The position numbers were made by a program, and so were the translations under genes. Below the pieces are notes generated by a model. The model was not told where the DNA came from, searched no databases, and saw nothing but the letters and a program-made list of their open reading frames with translations. Of a stretch of DNA of 64,000 bases, positions 8,885 through 19,070 are shown in pieces; the stretch's first letter is position 1; every line of letters starts with the position of its first letter. Origin of the DNA: Leucobacter salsicius M1-8 (GTDB taxonomy: Bacteria; Actinomycetota; Actinomycetes; Actinomycetales; Microbacteriaceae); assembly GCF_000350525.1 (NCBI RefSeq), contig NZ_AOCN01000022.1:310001-374000 (forward strand), given 5' to 3'.

Positions 8885-10416
8885 CCGTATTGCACCACGT
8901 TCGGGTCTACAAGAGCGAGGAACCCCTGGCCAAAGAAGACCAGCTCGCCTGGAAGATCGCTGAGGTCGCCGCCGACCCCGTGGCCGTCGACGCCGACGTC
9001 GCCGACATGATCATCAACCGCATCATCGACAACGCGGCGGTTGCCGCGGCCTCGCTCGCCCGGGGGCCAATCGTGGCTTCGCGCGCCCAGGCGCTCGCGC
9101 ACCCAATTTCGCGCGGGGGATCCGGATCAACCATCTTTGGCCTCGATGGATCCCGGGAGGCTCACCGCTCGAGCCCCGAGTGGGCGGCCTGGACCAACGG
9201 CGTCGCGGTGCGCGAGCTGGACTATCACGACACCTTTCTTGCGGCCGAGTACTCGCACCCGGCCGATAACATTCCGCCGATCCTCGCGGTCGCCCAGCAC
9301 GTCGGGGCCGACGGGCTCGCGCTCATGCGCGGCATCGCGACGGGATACGAGATCCAAATGGACCTCGTGCGGTCGATCTGCCTGCACAAGCACAAGATCG
9401 ACCACATCGCGCACATCGGGCCGTCCGCCGCGGCGGGCATCGGCACCATGCTCGGGCTCGATGTCGAGACCATCTACCAGGCCGTGAGCCAGGGGCTGCA
9501 CACGACGACGACCACGCGACAGAGCCGCAAGGGCGAGATTTCGACGTGGAAGGCGCACGCCCCGGCATTCGCGGGCAAGATGGCGGTCGAGGCGGTGGAT
9601 CGCGCGATGCGCGGCCAGACCTCGCCGAGCCCCATCTACGAGGGGGAAGACGGGGTGATCGCGTGGCTGCTCGACGGGCCCGGCGCCTCCTACGACGTGC
9701 CGCTGCCCGCGGCAGGCGAGGCGAAGCGCGCGATTCTCGATTCGTACACGAAGGAGCACTCGGCCGAGTACCAGGCCCAGGCGCTCATCGACCTGGCCCG
9801 CAAGCTGCACGGGGCCCACCCCGAGTTGGTAGACCCCACAAACGTCGCCGGCATCGTGATCCATACGAGCCACCACACGCACAACGTGATCGGTTCGGGG
9901 GCAAACGATCCGCAGAAGTATGACCCGACGGCCACGCGCGAGACCCTCGACCACTCGATCCCGTACATCTTCGCGGTCGCGCTGCAAGACGGCGGCTGGC
10001 ACCACGTCGATTCCTACACCCCCGAGCGAGCGGGGCGCGCCGACACGGTCGCGCTGTGGCACAAGGTCACGACGGCAGAGGATCTCGAATGGACGCGTCG
10101 ATACCACTCCGAGGACCCCGCAGAGAAGGCGTTCGGCGGACGCGTCGAGATCACCCTCGTCGATGGATCAACGATCACCGATGAGATCGCTGTTGCCGAT
10201 GCACACCCGCTTGGAGCGCGGCCGTTTGTGCGCGAGCACTACATCGCGAAGTTTCGCCTGCTCGCCGAGCCGGTGCTCGAGCCCGCCGAGACCAAACGAT
10301 TCCTCGACCTCGTGCAGCGCCTACCCGAGCTGACGAGCGACGAGGTACGCGAACTCAATATCGTGGCGCGACCGGGCCTCATCGACCCGTCGGCTGGCCC
10401 GAAGGGACTCTTCTGA
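8881..10416 (+). CDS. prpD: 2-methylcitrate dehydratase
   Basis: A 511-aa MmgE/PrpD-family dehydratase converting 2-methylcitrate to 2-methyl-cis-aconitate in the methylcitrate cycle. Family landmarks are [20 protein letters not shown] near 115-135 and the [17 protein letters not shown] segment near 330. It is coupled to the GntR gene upstream (ATGA) and to prpB downstream (TGATG). A GATCCGGATC copy at 9119 encodes GSGS in the N-terminal part. Confidence 0.93.
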   Translation: MTVLHHVRVYKSEEPLAKEDQLAWKIAEVAADPVAVDADVADMIINRIIDNAAVAAASLARGPIVASRAQALAHPISRGGSGSTIFGLDGSREAHRSSPEWAAWTNGVAVRELDYHDTFLAAEYSHPADNIPPILAVAQHVGADGLALMRGIATGYEIQMDLVRSICLHKHKIDHIAHIGPSAAAGIGTMLGLDVETIYQAVSQGLHTTTTTRQSRKGEISTWKAHAPAFAGKMAVEAVDRAMRGQTSPSPIYEGEDGVIAWLLDGPGASYDVPLPAAGEAKRAILDSYTKEHSAEYQAQALIDLARKLHGAHPELVDPTNVAGIVIHTSHHTHNVIGSGANDPQKYDPTATRETLDHSIPYIFAVALQDGGWHHVDSYTPERAGRADTVALWHKVTTAEDLEWTRRYHSEDPAEKAFGGRVEITLVDGSTITDEIAVADAHPLGARPFVREHYIAKFRLLAEPVLEPAETKRFLDLVQRLPELTSDEVRELNIVARPGLIDPSAGPKGLF

Positions 10417-11327
10417 TGCTGTACGCACACACCACCGCCGAGGCGAAGCGCCGCGCCCTCAGAGAACGGCTCGCAAGCGGCGAACTGCTGCGGCTCCCCG
10501 GTGCCTTCAACCCGCTATCGGCCCGCCTCATCGAGCAGAAGGGCTTCGATGGCGTCTACATCTCGGGCGCCGTGCTGTCGGCAGATCTCGGCCTGCCCGA
10601 CATTGGGCTCACGACACTCACCGAGGTGGCCGGCCGCGGCAAGCAGATCGCGCGCATGACCGATCTGCCCGCCATCATCGACGCCGATACCGGCTTCGGT
10701 GAGCCGATGAACGTGGCCCGCACGATCCAGGAGCTCGAGGACGCGGGCCTCGCCGGTGCCCACATCGAAGACCAGGTCAACCCCAAGCGCTGTGGCCACC
10801 TCGACGGCAAGGCAGTCGTCGACGAGGGCACCGCGTTGAAACGCATTCGCGCCGCCGTCGACGCCCGCCGCGACCCCAACTTCCTCATCATGGCGCGCAC
10901 CGACATTCGCGCGACCGAACCGGGGGAGGGCGGGCTGCGCCTGGCGATCGACCGTGCGAAGGCGCTCGTCGACGCCGGCGCCGACTCGATCTTCCCCGAG
11001 GCCATGCGCACGCTCGCCGAGTTTGAGGCCATGCGAAATGCGCTCGAAGTGCCGATCCTCGCGAACATGACCGAGTTCGGCAAGAGCGAGCTGTTCTCAG
11101 TGCAACAGCTCGCCGACGTGGGCATCAACATCGTCATCTGGCCGGTATCGATGCTGCGCATCGCGATGGGCGCGACCGATCGTGCCCTCGACGAGCTCAA
11201 CAGCGCGGGCACCCTCACCGGCAAGCTCGACGAGATGCAGCACCGCGCCGATCTCTACGACCTCGTCGACTACGCGTCGTACAACAGCTTTGACACCAAC
11301 GTGTTCAACTTCGAGGTGCAGCGGTAA
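10416..11327 (+). CDS. prpB: 2-methylisocitrate lyase
   Basis: A 303-aa isocitrate-lyase superfamily enzyme that cleaves 2-methylisocitrate to pyruvate and succinate. The catalytic motif KRCGH is at residues 124-128 (Cys126), with the metal-binding DADTGFGE before it. The start overlaps the prpD stop by one base. Confidence 0.95.
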   Translation: MLYAHTTAEAKRRALRERLASGELLRLPGAFNPLSARLIEQKGFDGVYISGAVLSADLGLPDIGLTTLTEVAGRGKQIARMTDLPAIIDADTGFGEPMNVARTIQELEDAGLAGAHIEDQVNPKRCGHLDGKAVVDEGTALKRIRAAVDARRDPNFLIMARTDIRATEPGEGGLRLAIDRAKALVDAGADSIFPEAMRTLAEFEAMRNALEVPILANMTEFGKSELFSVQQLADVGINIVIWPVSMLRIAMGATDRALDELNSAGTLTGKLDEMQHRADLYDLVDYASYNSFDTNVFNFEVQR

Positions 11328-11360
11328 ACTCGCCCCACTCGCCTTTGCAAAGGAGCAATC

Positions 11361-12497
11361 ATGGACGAGACCACGCAAGACATTCACAAGGGCCTCGCGG
11401 GTGTTGTTGTCGACTACACCGCGATCTCGAAGGTCAACCCCGAAACCAACAGCCTGCTGTATCGGGGCTACCCGGTGCAGGAGCTGGCGGCGAGCCAACC
11501 TTTCGAGGCCGTCGCCTACCTGCTGTGGTGGGGGGAGTTGCCGACGCCCGAGAAGCTCGCCGAGTTCCAGCGGCGGGAGCGCGCGCTGCGCCCGCTCGAC
11601 GCGCGCACGGTCGCACTGCTCGACACGATGCCGGTGACGGCGCACCCGATGGACATCGTGCGCACCGCGGTCAGCCAGCTCGGTACATTCGACGACACGC
11701 TCGACCGGCCAGGCGGCTGGACGGACCAGACCCTCGACCTGGGGCGTTCGATGTATTTGTTCGCGCAGTTGCCCACCCTTGTGGCGGCGGTGCAGCGGCG
11801 CAGGCGGGGGCTCGCGCTCATCGAACCGCGCGACGACCTCGACTACTCGGCCAACTTCCTCTGGATGACCTTTGGTGAGCTGCCATCGCAGGCTGCCATC
11901 GACGTGTTTCGAGTATCGATGGTGCTCTACGCCGAGCATTCGTTCAACGCCTCGACATTCACCGCGCGCGTGATCGCCTCGACCACCTCCGACCTGTACT
12001 CGGCAGTCGTGGGCGGAATCGGCGCGCTCAAGGGGCCGCTGCACGGCGGCGCAAACGAAGCCGTGATGCACATCATGACCGAGATCGGTTCGGCCGACCG
12101 CGTGGGTCCCTGGCTGGACCAGGCGCTCGCCGAGAAGCGAAAGATCATGGGTTTTGGGCACCGCGTCTACAAGCACGGCGACTCGCGGGTACCTACAATG
12201 AAGGCGGCGCTCGACGTGCTGCTCAAGGAGTCGGGCCGCGACGACCTCGCCGCGCTCTACACGGAACTCGAGCGCGAGTTCGTGTCTCGCAAGGGCATCT
12301 ACCCCAACCTCGACTACCCGTCGGGCCCCGCCTACCACCTGCTCGGCTTCGACACCGAGATCTTCACGCCGCTGTTCATTGCCTCGCGTGTCACTGGCTG
12401 GACGGCGCACATCATGGAGCAGGCAGCGTCGAACGCTCTGATCAGGCCGTTGTCGGCCTACAGCGGTGTGGATGAGCGGCACGTCGACGGGGCGTGA
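11361..12497 (+). CDS. prpC: 2-methylcitrate synthase
   Basis: A 378-aa citrate-synthase-family enzyme condensing propionyl-CoA with oxaloacetate. Active-site motifs are GPLHGGANEAV and GFGHRVYKHGDSR (His267). The short form, the absence of an allosteric N-terminal domain and the position after prpDB separate it from the ordinary citrate synthase at 25159. The start has a strong AAAGGAG Shine-Dalgarno and lies 33 bases after prpB. Confidence 0.94.
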   Translation: MDETTQDIHKGLAGVVVDYTAISKVNPETNSLLYRGYPVQELAASQPFEAVAYLLWWGELPTPEKLAEFQRRERALRPLDARTVALLDTMPVTAHPMDIVRTAVSQLGTFDDTLDRPGGWTDQTLDLGRSMYLFAQLPTLVAAVQRRRRGLALIEPRDDLDYSANFLWMTFGELPSQAAIDVFRVSMVLYAEHSFNASTFTARVIASTTSDLYSAVVGGIGALKGPLHGGANEAVMHIMTEIGSADRVGPWLDQALAEKRKIMGFGHRVYKHGDSRVPTMKAALDVLLKESGRDDLAALYTELEREFVSRKGIYPNLDYPSGPAYHLLGFDTEIFTPLFIASRVTGWTAHIMEQAASNALIRPLSAYSGVDERHVDGA

Positions 12498-12545
12498 CGC
12501 ACGATAGCGTTGGGGCAGAACGGACTGCCGTCAGAGAGGACCGAC

Positions 12546-13322
12546 ATGACTGACTACACCAGCATCATTACCGAAACGCGAGGCCGCGTCGCGACCATCA
12601 CCCTGAACCGCCCCGAGGCGCTCAACGCGCTGAACGGTGAGCTGGTGCGGGAGCTCATCGAGGCGGCGCTCGCATTCGACGCAGACCCCGAGATCGGTGC
12701 GATCGTGATTACCGGATCGGAGCGCGCGTTCGCCGCGGGCGCCGACATCAAGGAGATGGCCGAGTTGGGCTACTCCGACATGTACCTCGGTGGCCCGTTT
12801 CCGTCTTGGGGCGGATTCGAGCGCCTGCGCACCCCCGTGATCGCAGCGGTTTCGGGCTTCGCGCTCGGCGGTGGCTGCGAGCTCGCGATGATGTGCGACA
12901 TCATTCTGGCGGCCGACACCGCAAAGTTTGGGCAGCCCGAGATTAACCTCGGCGTGCTGCCGGGCTTCGGCGGATCGCAGCGGCTACCGCGCGCGATCGG
13001 CAAGTACAAGGCGGCCGAGATGGTGCTCACGGGGCGCATGATGGGTGCCGAGGAGGCCGAACGCTCGGGCCTCGTGTCGCGCGTCGTGCCGGCGGCCGAG
13101 CTGCTCGTGGAGGCCGCAAAGGTTGCCGACACGATTGCCTCGAAGTCGCTGCCCGCGGTGTACGCCGCGAAGGATGCGCTGCAGGCAGCGCAAGAAATGC
13201 CGCTGAGCGAGGGGCTGCGCTTCGAACGTCAGGCCTTCGCCGCGTCGTTCGCAACGGAGGACCAGAAGGAGGGCATGCGCGCCTTCGCCGAGAAGCGCGC
13301 TGCTGATTTTAAGCACCGGTAG
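12546..13322 (+). CDS. Enoyl-CoA hydratase (crotonase)
   Basis: A 258-aa crotonase, close to short-chain enoyl-CoA hydratase (EchA8/PaaF type). Both catalytic glutamates are visible: Glu112 in [11 protein letters not shown] and Glu132 in FGQPEINLG. The oxyanion hole lies around [13 protein letters not shown]. The ATG at 12546 has a GAGAGG ribosome site. It follows prpC by 48 bases and may be co-transcribed, which would link fatty or branched acyl-CoA breakdown to propionyl-CoA disposal. Confidence 0.9.
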   Translation: MTDYTSIITETRGRVATITLNRPEALNALNGELVRELIEAALAFDADPEIGAIVITGSERAFAAGADIKEMAELGYSDMYLGGPFPSWGGFERLRTPVIAAVSGFALGGGCELAMMCDIILAADTAKFGQPEINLGVLPGFGGSQRLPRAIGKYKAAEMVLTGRMMGAEEAERSGLVSRVVPAAELLVEAAKVADTIASKSLPAVYAAKDALQAAQEMPLSEGLRFERQAFAASFATEDQKEGMRAFAEKRAADFKHR

Positions 13323-13355
13323 GCGTGGTCCGGTCGGTCACGCGGCGGTTCAAGT

Positions 13356-13421
13356 GATATCGAAATAACGAGTCCATACGGTAATCGCGTAATTATCGTG
13401 TGGACTCGTCATTTCGGTATC
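13356..13421. repeat. 25-bp imperfect inverted repeat
   Basis: Arms at 13356-13380 and 13397-13421 match at 22 of 25 positions when one is reverse-complemented; the loop is 16 bases. As RNA on the + strand two of the three differences are G-U pairs. It is AT-richer than its surroundings and has no T run after it. It lies between echA and argC. Confidence 0.75.
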
Positions 13422-13435
13422 CCCGGTGCCATATT

Positions 13436-13445
13436 GATCCGGATC
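13436..13445. repeat. GATCCGGATC palindrome, intergenic copy
   Basis: Non-coding copy of the repeated palindrome, 14 bases after the inverted repeat and about 150 bases before argC. Confidence 0.85.
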
Positions 13446-13592
13446 TTGACCCGTCGCACCCAATGGCTTGGCGCGGCCCGTAGCTCGCCCATCGAGCCCC
13501 GGGTTCTATCCTTACGGCGCTGAAGTGCCAGAATAGGGAGAGTTGCGTGTGCGCGGGCCGCTTGAGAGCCCGCGAGAACGAAGGGTGTGTCG

Positions 13593-14675
13593 ATGACTTA
13601 CAGCGTTGCGGTTGCGGGAGCCTCGGGGTACGCGGGAGGCGAGCTGCTGCGACTGCTCGCGGCCCATCCCGAGTTCGAGATCAAGACGGTGACCGGGCAC
13701 TCCAGCGCGGGGCACCCGCTCATCGAGTCGCAGCCGCACCTGCGATCGCTCGCGCACCTGACGCTCGGGGCCACGACCCCCGAGGTGCTCGACGGCCACG
13801 ACATCGTGTTCTTCGCGCTGCCCCATGGCGCCTCGGGCGCGCTCACCGCGCAGCTCAAGAACGTGCGCCTCGCGGTCGACTGCGGGGCCGATCACCGCCT
13901 CGAATCGAGTGACGACTGGGCCGCGTTCTACGGCGGCGAACACCACGAAGCGTGGAGCTACGGCGTGCCCGAGCTCCTTCGATCCGGATCAGCGCAGCCC
14001 GCATCGGGCGCAGCGGGAGCGCAGCACAAGCAGCGCGACCTGCTCGTAGGCGCGACCCACATCGCGGCCCCGGGCTGCAACGCGTCGACCGTCGCGCTCT
14101 CGCTTGCCCCCGGCATCGCGGCCGGTGTGATCGAGGCCGAGGACATCGTCTCGGTGCTCGCGGTCGGCCCCTCGGGAGCGGGCAAGGCAGCGAAGACCCA
14201 CCTGCTCGGTGCCGAGCTGATGGGCACCGCCAACCCCTACGCAGTCGGCGGTACGCACCGCCACATCCCCGAGATCCAGCAGGGACTGCGCAACGCCGGC
14301 GCCCGGGTCGATCCGACAATCAGCTTCACGCCCGTGCTCGTGCCCATGAGTCGCGGCATCCTCGCGACCTCGACCGCGCGGCTCACCCCCGGCACGACCG
14401 CCGCACAGGTGCGCGCCGCGTGGGAAGAGGCCTACGCCGACGAACCCTTCGTGCACGTGCTGCCCGAGGGCGTGTACCCGCGCACCGCCGACACCCTGGG
14501 GGCGAACACCTGCCTCATGGGTGTCGCCGTCGATGAGGCCGCGGGCCGCGTGGTCGTCGTCGCGGCGCTCGACAACCTCGCCAAGGGCACGGCCGGTGCC
14601 GCGATCCAGTCGGCGAACATCGCGCTCGGCCTGCCCGAGACCACGGGGCTCGGCGTCAACGGCGTCGCGCCGTAA
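13593..14675 (+). CDS. argC: N-acetyl-gamma-glutamyl-phosphate reductase
   Basis: A 360-aa NADPH-dependent reductase, third step of arginine synthesis. It has the Rossmann motif GASGYAGGE, active-site Cys162 in AAPGCNAST, and the HRHIPEI segment. The ATG at 13593 has AAGGG 7 bases upstream. Between YGVPEL and the catalytic loop there is a stretch rich in Ala, Gly, Ser and Gln (about residues 130-148) that looks longer than usual for the family; it contains a GATCCGGATC copy at 13981. First gene of argCJB. Confidence 0.95.
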   Translation: MTYSVAVAGASGYAGGELLRLLAAHPEFEIKTVTGHSSAGHPLIESQPHLRSLAHLTLGATTPEVLDGHDIVFFALPHGASGALTAQLKNVRLAVDCGADHRLESSDDWAAFYGGEHHEAWSYGVPELLRSGSAQPASGAAGAQHKQRDLLVGATHIAAPGCNASTVALSLAPGIAAGVIEAEDIVSVLAVGPSGAGKAAKTHLLGAELMGTANPYAVGGTHRHIPEIQQGLRNAGARVDPTISFTPVLVPMSRGILATSTARLTPGTTAAQVRAAWEEAYADEPFVHVLPEGVYPRTADTLGANTCLMGVAVDEAAGRVVVVAALDNLAKGTAGAAIQSANIALGLPETTGLGVNGVAP

Positions 14676-14757
14676 GGAACCCCGGGGCCGCGGGCCCCGA
14701 TCCGGCACCGCCGCCCCGAAGAACAGCACCCTCGCAGCATTCAGAGAAAGAAGCATC

Positions 14758-15921
14758 GTGACCGTCACCACCCCGAAGGGCTTCCGCTCGGCAGGCATCG
14801 CCGTCGGCCTCAAGAGCACCGGCAAGCCCGACCTCGCGCTCGTCGTCAACGATGGGCCCGCCCCCGCGAGCGCGGTGGTATTCACCACGAACCGCGCGCA
14901 GGCCAACCCCATTCTCTGGAGCCGCAAGGTTGCCCAGAACGGCCCCGCTCGCGCGATCGTCTTGAACTCGGGGGGCGCCAACTGCTTTACGGGTGATTTC
15001 GGATATGAGACGACGCGCCTCACCGCAGAGGCCGTCGCGCGCGAGCTCGACGGGTCGGTGGATGGCGCAGAAAACGTGCTCGTGTGCTCGACCGGCCTCA
15101 TCGGCACGGGCGACCAGGCGTTCCGCGACAAGATCGTGCTGAACGTCCCGCAGCTTACCGCCGCGCTCGCCGCAGACGACACGACCGCTCCCGCAGCGAT
15201 CCTCACGACCGACACGGTCGAGAAGACCGCCCTGCACGAGGGGACGGGCTGGACGATTGGCGCCATGGCCAAGGGGGCCGGCATGCTAGCCCCCGGGCTC
15301 GCGACGATGCTCGTCGTGATCACGACCGACGCGGTGCTCGATGACGCAGCACTCGACCGCGCGCTGCGCGGCGCGACCGGGTCGAGCTTTGACCGCCTCG
15401 ACTCCGATGGCTGCATGTCGACCAACGACCAGGTCACCCTGCTCGCGAGCGGCGCCTCGGGCGTGACGCCCGACGAAGCCGAGTTCGCGGCGGCCGTCGC
15501 CGACGTGTGCAGCAGCCTCGCGGCGCAGCTGCAGGCCGATGCCGAGGGCGCAAGCCACAACATCGACATTGAGGTGTTGGGCGCTGCGAGCGTCGCAGAC
15601 GCCGTCGAGGTGGGCCGGTCGGTGGCCCGCAACAACCTGTTCAAGACCGCCATCTTTGGCAACGATCCCAACTGGGGCCGCGTGCTCGCCGCAATCGGCA
15701 CCACCGAGGCAGCCTTCGACCCGTACCAGGTTGACGTTTCGTTCAATGGTGTGCGTCTGTGCCACGCGGGTGCCCCCGACCGCCCCGTCACCGACTGTGA
15801 CCTCACGCCGCGTCGCACACACGTCGAGATCAACCTGTTCGCCGGTGACGCCACCGCGACGATTCGCACGAACGACCTCACCAAGGAGTACGTGCACGAA
15901 AACAGCGCGTACTCGAGCTAG
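14758..15921 (+). CDS. argJ: Glutamate N-acetyltransferase / amino-acid acetyltransferase
   Basis: A 387-aa ArgJ, which recycles the acetyl group from N-acetylornithine to glutamate. The self-cleavage site is Ala182|Thr183 in PGLATML, so the chain should split into alpha and beta subunits with Thr183 as nucleophile. The KGAGMLAP segment precedes it and NDPNWGR follows near 300. The GTG at 14758 has a purine-rich GAGAAAGAAG before it. Confidence 0.94.
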   Translation: MTVTTPKGFRSAGIAVGLKSTGKPDLALVVNDGPAPASAVVFTTNRAQANPILWSRKVAQNGPARAIVLNSGGANCFTGDFGYETTRLTAEAVARELDGSVDGAENVLVCSTGLIGTGDQAFRDKIVLNVPQLTAALAADDTTAPAAILTTDTVEKTALHEGTGWTIGAMAKGAGMLAPGLATMLVVITTDAVLDDAALDRALRGATGSSFDRLDSDGCMSTNDQVTLLASGASGVTPDEAEFAAAVADVCSSLAAQLQADAEGASHNIDIEVLGAASVADAVEVGRSVARNNLFKTAIFGNDPNWGRVLAAIGTTEAAFDPYQVDVSFNGVRLCHAGAPDRPVTDCDLTPRRTHVEINLFAGDATATIRTNDLTKEYVHENSAYSS

Positions 15922-15928
15922 GAGCGGC

Positions 15929-16831
15929 ATGAGCACCACTACCCACACCCTGGATCACGCCGAGGCGAAGGCCAAAGCGCAGGTTCTCATTGAGTCGCTG
16001 CCGTGGCTGAAAAAGTTTCGTGACCGCATCATGGTCATCAAGTTTGGCGGCAACGCGATGGTCGACGAAGCGCTGCTCAAAGCGTTCGCCGAAGACGTCG
16101 TCTACCTGCGGCACACGGGCATTCGCCCGGTCATCGTGCACGGCGGCGGCCCGCAGATCAATGCGATGCTCGCACGGCTCGGCATCGAGAGTGAGTTCAA
16201 GGGTGGCTACCGGGTCACTACTCCCGAGGCGATGGACGTCGTACGCATGGTGCTCACTGGCAAGGTGAACCCCGAGCTCATCGACGAGATCAATGCTCAC
16301 GGCCCGCTCGCCGCGGGCACGACGGGGGAGGACGCGGGGCTCTTCGTGGGCCGCCGTCGCGACCCGATCTTGGTCGACGGCGAGATGGTCGACCTCGGCC
16401 TTGTGGGCGACGTCGTCGACGTGCGCGTCGAACCGGTGCTCGCGCTGCTCGATGCCGGGCTCATTCCCGTGGTCTCGTCGATCGCGCCCGACCGCGATCG
16501 CCCGGGTGACTCCCTCAACGTGAATGCCGACGCGGCGGCTGGCGCGCTCGCGGCAGCGCTGGGAGCTGAGAAGCTCGTCATTCTTACCGACGTCGCGGGG
16601 CTCTACGCCAACTGGCCCGACCGCGACTCGCTCGTCTCGTCGCTCAGCACGGCCGAGCTCGAGGACATGCTGCCGAGCCTCGAATCGGGCATGATTCCGA
16701 AGATGCGCGCGTGCCTCGACGCGGTGCGCGGGGGCGTTTCGAAGGCGGCCATCATCGATGGCCGCGAACCGCACTCGGTGCTGCTCGAGATCTTCACGGA
16801 GCACGGCATCGGCACGGAAGTCACGCCCTAG
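15929..16831 (+). CDS. argB: Acetylglutamate kinase
   Basis: A 300-aa amino-acid kinase phosphorylating N-acetylglutamate, second step of arginine synthesis. Motifs are VIKFGGNAM (phosphate-binding Lys), IVHGGGPQI and NVNADAAAG. Its ribosome site GGAG overlaps the argJ stop codon, so it is tightly coupled. The arginine run ends here; no argD, argF or argR follows. Confidence 0.95.
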   Translation: MSTTTHTLDHAEAKAKAQVLIESLPWLKKFRDRIMVIKFGGNAMVDEALLKAFAEDVVYLRHTGIRPVIVHGGGPQINAMLARLGIESEFKGGYRVTTPEAMDVVRMVLTGKVNPELIDEINAHGPLAAGTTGEDAGLFVGRRRDPILVDGEMVDLGLVGDVVDVRVEPVLALLDAGLIPVVSSIAPDRDRPGDSLNVNADAAAGALAAALGAEKLVILTDVAGLYANWPDRDSLVSSLSTAELEDMLPSLESGMIPKMRACLDAVRGGVSKAAIIDGREPHSVLLEIFTEHGIGTEVTP

Positions 16832-16869
16832 CGGCAGCGCTGTAGTCAGCACGGGTCGGGGCAGAACGC

Positions 16870-17526
16870 TTGGGGGCCGGATCGAGGGGGCTTGCGGCCG
16901 AGTGGGCCGCGCTCACCGACCGGCGCCCAGGCGCCGCCCGGCTCGTGCTGCTTGGCGCGGCGGGCGGCCTGCTGCTGTCCCCGGTGTTAGCGGTGCTGAA
17001 ATTTGGAGCGCCCCCGTGGTTGCACACCCCGCTGGCGGGTATCGTCGCGATGGCGGTCGCGCTGGCCATTTTTGGGGGCTGCACGGTATGGCTCTGCCTC
17101 ACCGATGTGCGCGAGCGACGCCTGCCGAACCCGGTCGTCGCGCTCGCCACGCTCGGGCTCGTGCTGCCGCTCGCCGCGGTCTCACTCGTGTGGGGCAGTG
17201 CCGCCCGGCTGGGCTGGAGCCTCGCGGCGACTGCCGCCCTCACCGGGGTCATGCTGTTCGCCTGGTGGTGTGCCCCGAACTCGGTCGGCGGGGGCGACGT
17301 GAAACTCACGCCTGCGGCGGCCTTTCTCGCCGTATGGGCGGATCCGGTGGCCGGTCCGGTGGCATTCGCACTGCTCGTCTGTGGCGCGCTCGCCCTCACG
17401 GGAGTCGTCGCGCTGATGCGGCGCCGGTCGAGTGTGCCGCTCGGCCCGATCCTGCTCGGTGCGAGCTGGGCCGCCGCGGTCGTGGCGGTCGTGGTCGCCA
17501 GTAATGGGTTGTTGACCGGGGCTTAA
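16870..17526 (+). CDS. A24 prepilin-peptidase-like membrane protein
   Basis: About 218 aa, with 6 or 7 hydrophobic segments. The two aspartates of the A24 family are in place: TDVRERRLPNP (about 77) and GGGDVKL (about 140). It is short and lacks the cysteine-containing methylase domain of full prepilin peptidases, like TadV/CpaA-type enzymes. No pilin or secretion genes are in the window, so its target is unknown. The TTG at 16870 is a weak start; an internal GTG is possible. It is 38 bases after argB and may share its transcript. Confidence 0.7.
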   Translation: MGAGSRGLAAEWAALTDRRPGAARLVLLGAAGGLLLSPVLAVLKFGAPPWLHTPLAGIVAMAVALAIFGGCTVWLCLTDVRERRLPNPVVALATLGLVLPLAAVSLVWGSAARLGWSLAATAALTGVMLFAWWCAPNSVGGGDVKLTPAAAFLAVWADPVAGPVAFALLVCGALALTGVVALMRRRSSVPLGPILLGASWAAAVVAVVVASNGLLTGA

Positions 17527-17564
17527 GTAGCGTCCGTATCGCATTGCAGGGCATCGCACAAGAC

Positions 17565-17594
17565 TTGTAAGGCCCGCCGACGTGCGCGTAGCCT
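17565..17594 (+). promoter_or_regulatory. Possible promoter of the sugar operon
   Basis: TTGTAA (17565-17570) and TAGCCT (17589-17594) are spaced by 18 bases, upstream of the lipoprotein at 17723. This would give a leader of about 120 bases. It is a weak match. Confidence 0.35.
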
Positions 17595-17664
17595 CGCAAT
17601 CAGAGGCGCCGACGCTTCACCGCGCAAGCTCCACCCGCGCGCAGCCAAGTGACGTCGCCCGAGG

Positions 17665-17687
17665 GGCACGGCTCAGGGAGCCGTGCC
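17665..17687 (+). repeat. Perfect hairpin in the sugar-operon leader
   Basis: GGCACGGCTC and GAGCCGTGCC form a 10-bp perfect stem with a 3-base loop, 35 bases before the start codon at 17723. No T run follows, so a terminator is unlikely. It could be an mRNA structure or a repressor site. Confidence 0.6.
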
Positions 17688-17722
17688 TGCGACTACGCAG
17701 TATCGGATGAATGGAGTGCAGG

Positions 17723-19063
17723 ATGAGTTCTCAGCGATTCACTTCTTACCGGACGAGCGGGGCGAAGCGTGCTTTGCGAGCGGCAGCGGGGGTTGCCGCT
17801 GCTGCGCTTCTGATCACCGGATGTTCCTCTGGCGGCGGTGATTCCGGCGGTGGCGATGCGTCGTCGGGTGATCAGGCGCTCGCTGGTGAAACGTTGGAGG
17901 TCGCGGCGGCCTGGTCTGGTGACGAGCAGAAGAACTTCGAGGCCGTGTTGAAGGCGTTTGAAGACGAGACCGGCGCCAAGGTCAACTACACGAGCTTCGG
18001 CGACAACGGCCCCACGTACATCAGCGGTCAGCTTGAGGGTGGTGCGCCGCCCAACGTCGCTATCGTCGGGCAGCCTGCGCTGATGCAGTCGCTCGCAAAG
18101 GACGGCAGCATCGTGGCGGTCGACCAGTCGGTGGCCGACACCGTGGGCGAAAACTACTCGAAGTCGTGGGTTGACCTCGGCACGGTCGATGGCGACCTCT
18201 ACGGTGTGTGGTTTAAGGCGGCCAACAAGTCGACCGTTTGGTACAACGCCGACATTTACGATGAGGTCGGTGCCACCGCGCCCAAGGACTGGGACGGATT
18301 CCTCGACCAGATGAAGCTGGTGACGGATGCGGGATTCTACGGTGTGTCAGTCGGCGCAGACGTGGGCTGGCCGCTGACGGACTGGTTCGAGAACGTGTAC
18401 CTGCGTACCGCCGGGGCCGAGAAGTATGACCAGCTCACCAATCACGAGATCCCCTGGACCGACGACTCGGTGAAGGAGGCCCTGAAGGTGCTCGCAAGCC
18501 TGTGGGGCACCGATCTGGTGCAGCCGGGCGGCGATCAACGGGACTTCCCGACCAGCGTGACCGAGGTATTTGGGGCCGACCCGAAGGCCTCGACGGTGTA
18601 CGAGGGGGACTTCGTCGCGGGTAACATTACGGCCGATGGAAACTCAGTCGTCGGCGAGAACGCCCTGTTCTTCGACTTCCCGTCCATCAACGGATCGGGT
18701 CCCTCGGTGGTGGGCGGCGGTGACGTCGCGATTCAGTTCGATGATGGCGCGGCCACGACCTCGCTCATGAACTTCCTCGCGTCTCCCGAATCGGCCGACG
18801 TGTGGGTGCCGCTAGGAGGCCTCACCTCGCCCAACAACTCGGTCGACACGGCCCTGTACCCTGACGACACCGCACGCCAGATTGCCGAAGCGCTCACCGG
18901 CGCCGAGGATTTCAGGTTCGACATGTCTGACCTCACCCCGAGTGCGTTTGGTGGCACCCCCGGTCAGGGCTTTTGGCAGGAGATGATCAAGTTCTACCAG
19001 GATCCCTCCGACATTGACGGCACGGCGGATCGGCTCGAAGCGGCAGCCGTGGCGGCGTACTAG
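17723..19063 (+). CDS. Sugar ABC transporter substrate-binding lipoprotein
   Basis: A 446-aa extracellular solute-binding protein (family 1). The lipoprotein signal has positive charges, a hydrophobic stretch and lipobox ITGC with Cys34, then a Ser/Gly-rich tether. The body matches maltose/alpha-glucoside binding proteins (AglE-like), for example KAANKSTVWYNADIYDEVG and DWFENVYLRTAG. The ATG at 17723 has GGAG 6 bases upstream. First gene of a transport and phosphorolysis operon. Confidence 0.9.
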   Translation: MSSQRFTSYRTSGAKRALRAAAGVAAAALLITGCSSGGGDSGGGDASSGDQALAGETLEVAAAWSGDEQKNFEAVLKAFEDETGAKVNYTSFGDNGPTYISGQLEGGAPPNVAIVGQPALMQSLAKDGSIVAVDQSVADTVGENYSKSWVDLGTVDGDLYGVWFKAANKSTVWYNADIYDEVGATAPKDWDGFLDQMKLVTDAGFYGVSVGADVGWPLTDWFENVYLRTAGAEKYDQLTNHEIPWTDDSVKEALKVLASLWGTDLVQPGGDQRDFPTSVTEVFGADPKASTVYEGDFVAGNITADGNSVVGENALFFDFPSINGSGPSVVGGGDVAIQFDDGAATTSLMNFLASPESADVWVPLGGLTSPNNSVDTALYPDDTARQIAEALTGAEDFRFDMSDLTPSAFGGTPGQGFWQEMIKFYQDPSDIDGTADRLEAAAVAAY

Positions 19064-19070
19064 CAGCGCC

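Noticed and set aside
13323-13592. ARG box or T-box leader before argC
   Set aside because: No sequence close to the known ArgR box was seen, and no T-box antiterminator element is recognisable.
13989-15884. Long open frame on the minus strand opposite argC/argJ
   Set aside because: It is antisense to well-conserved argC and argJ, has no family motif, and long antisense frames are expected in GC-rich DNA with strong third-position bias.
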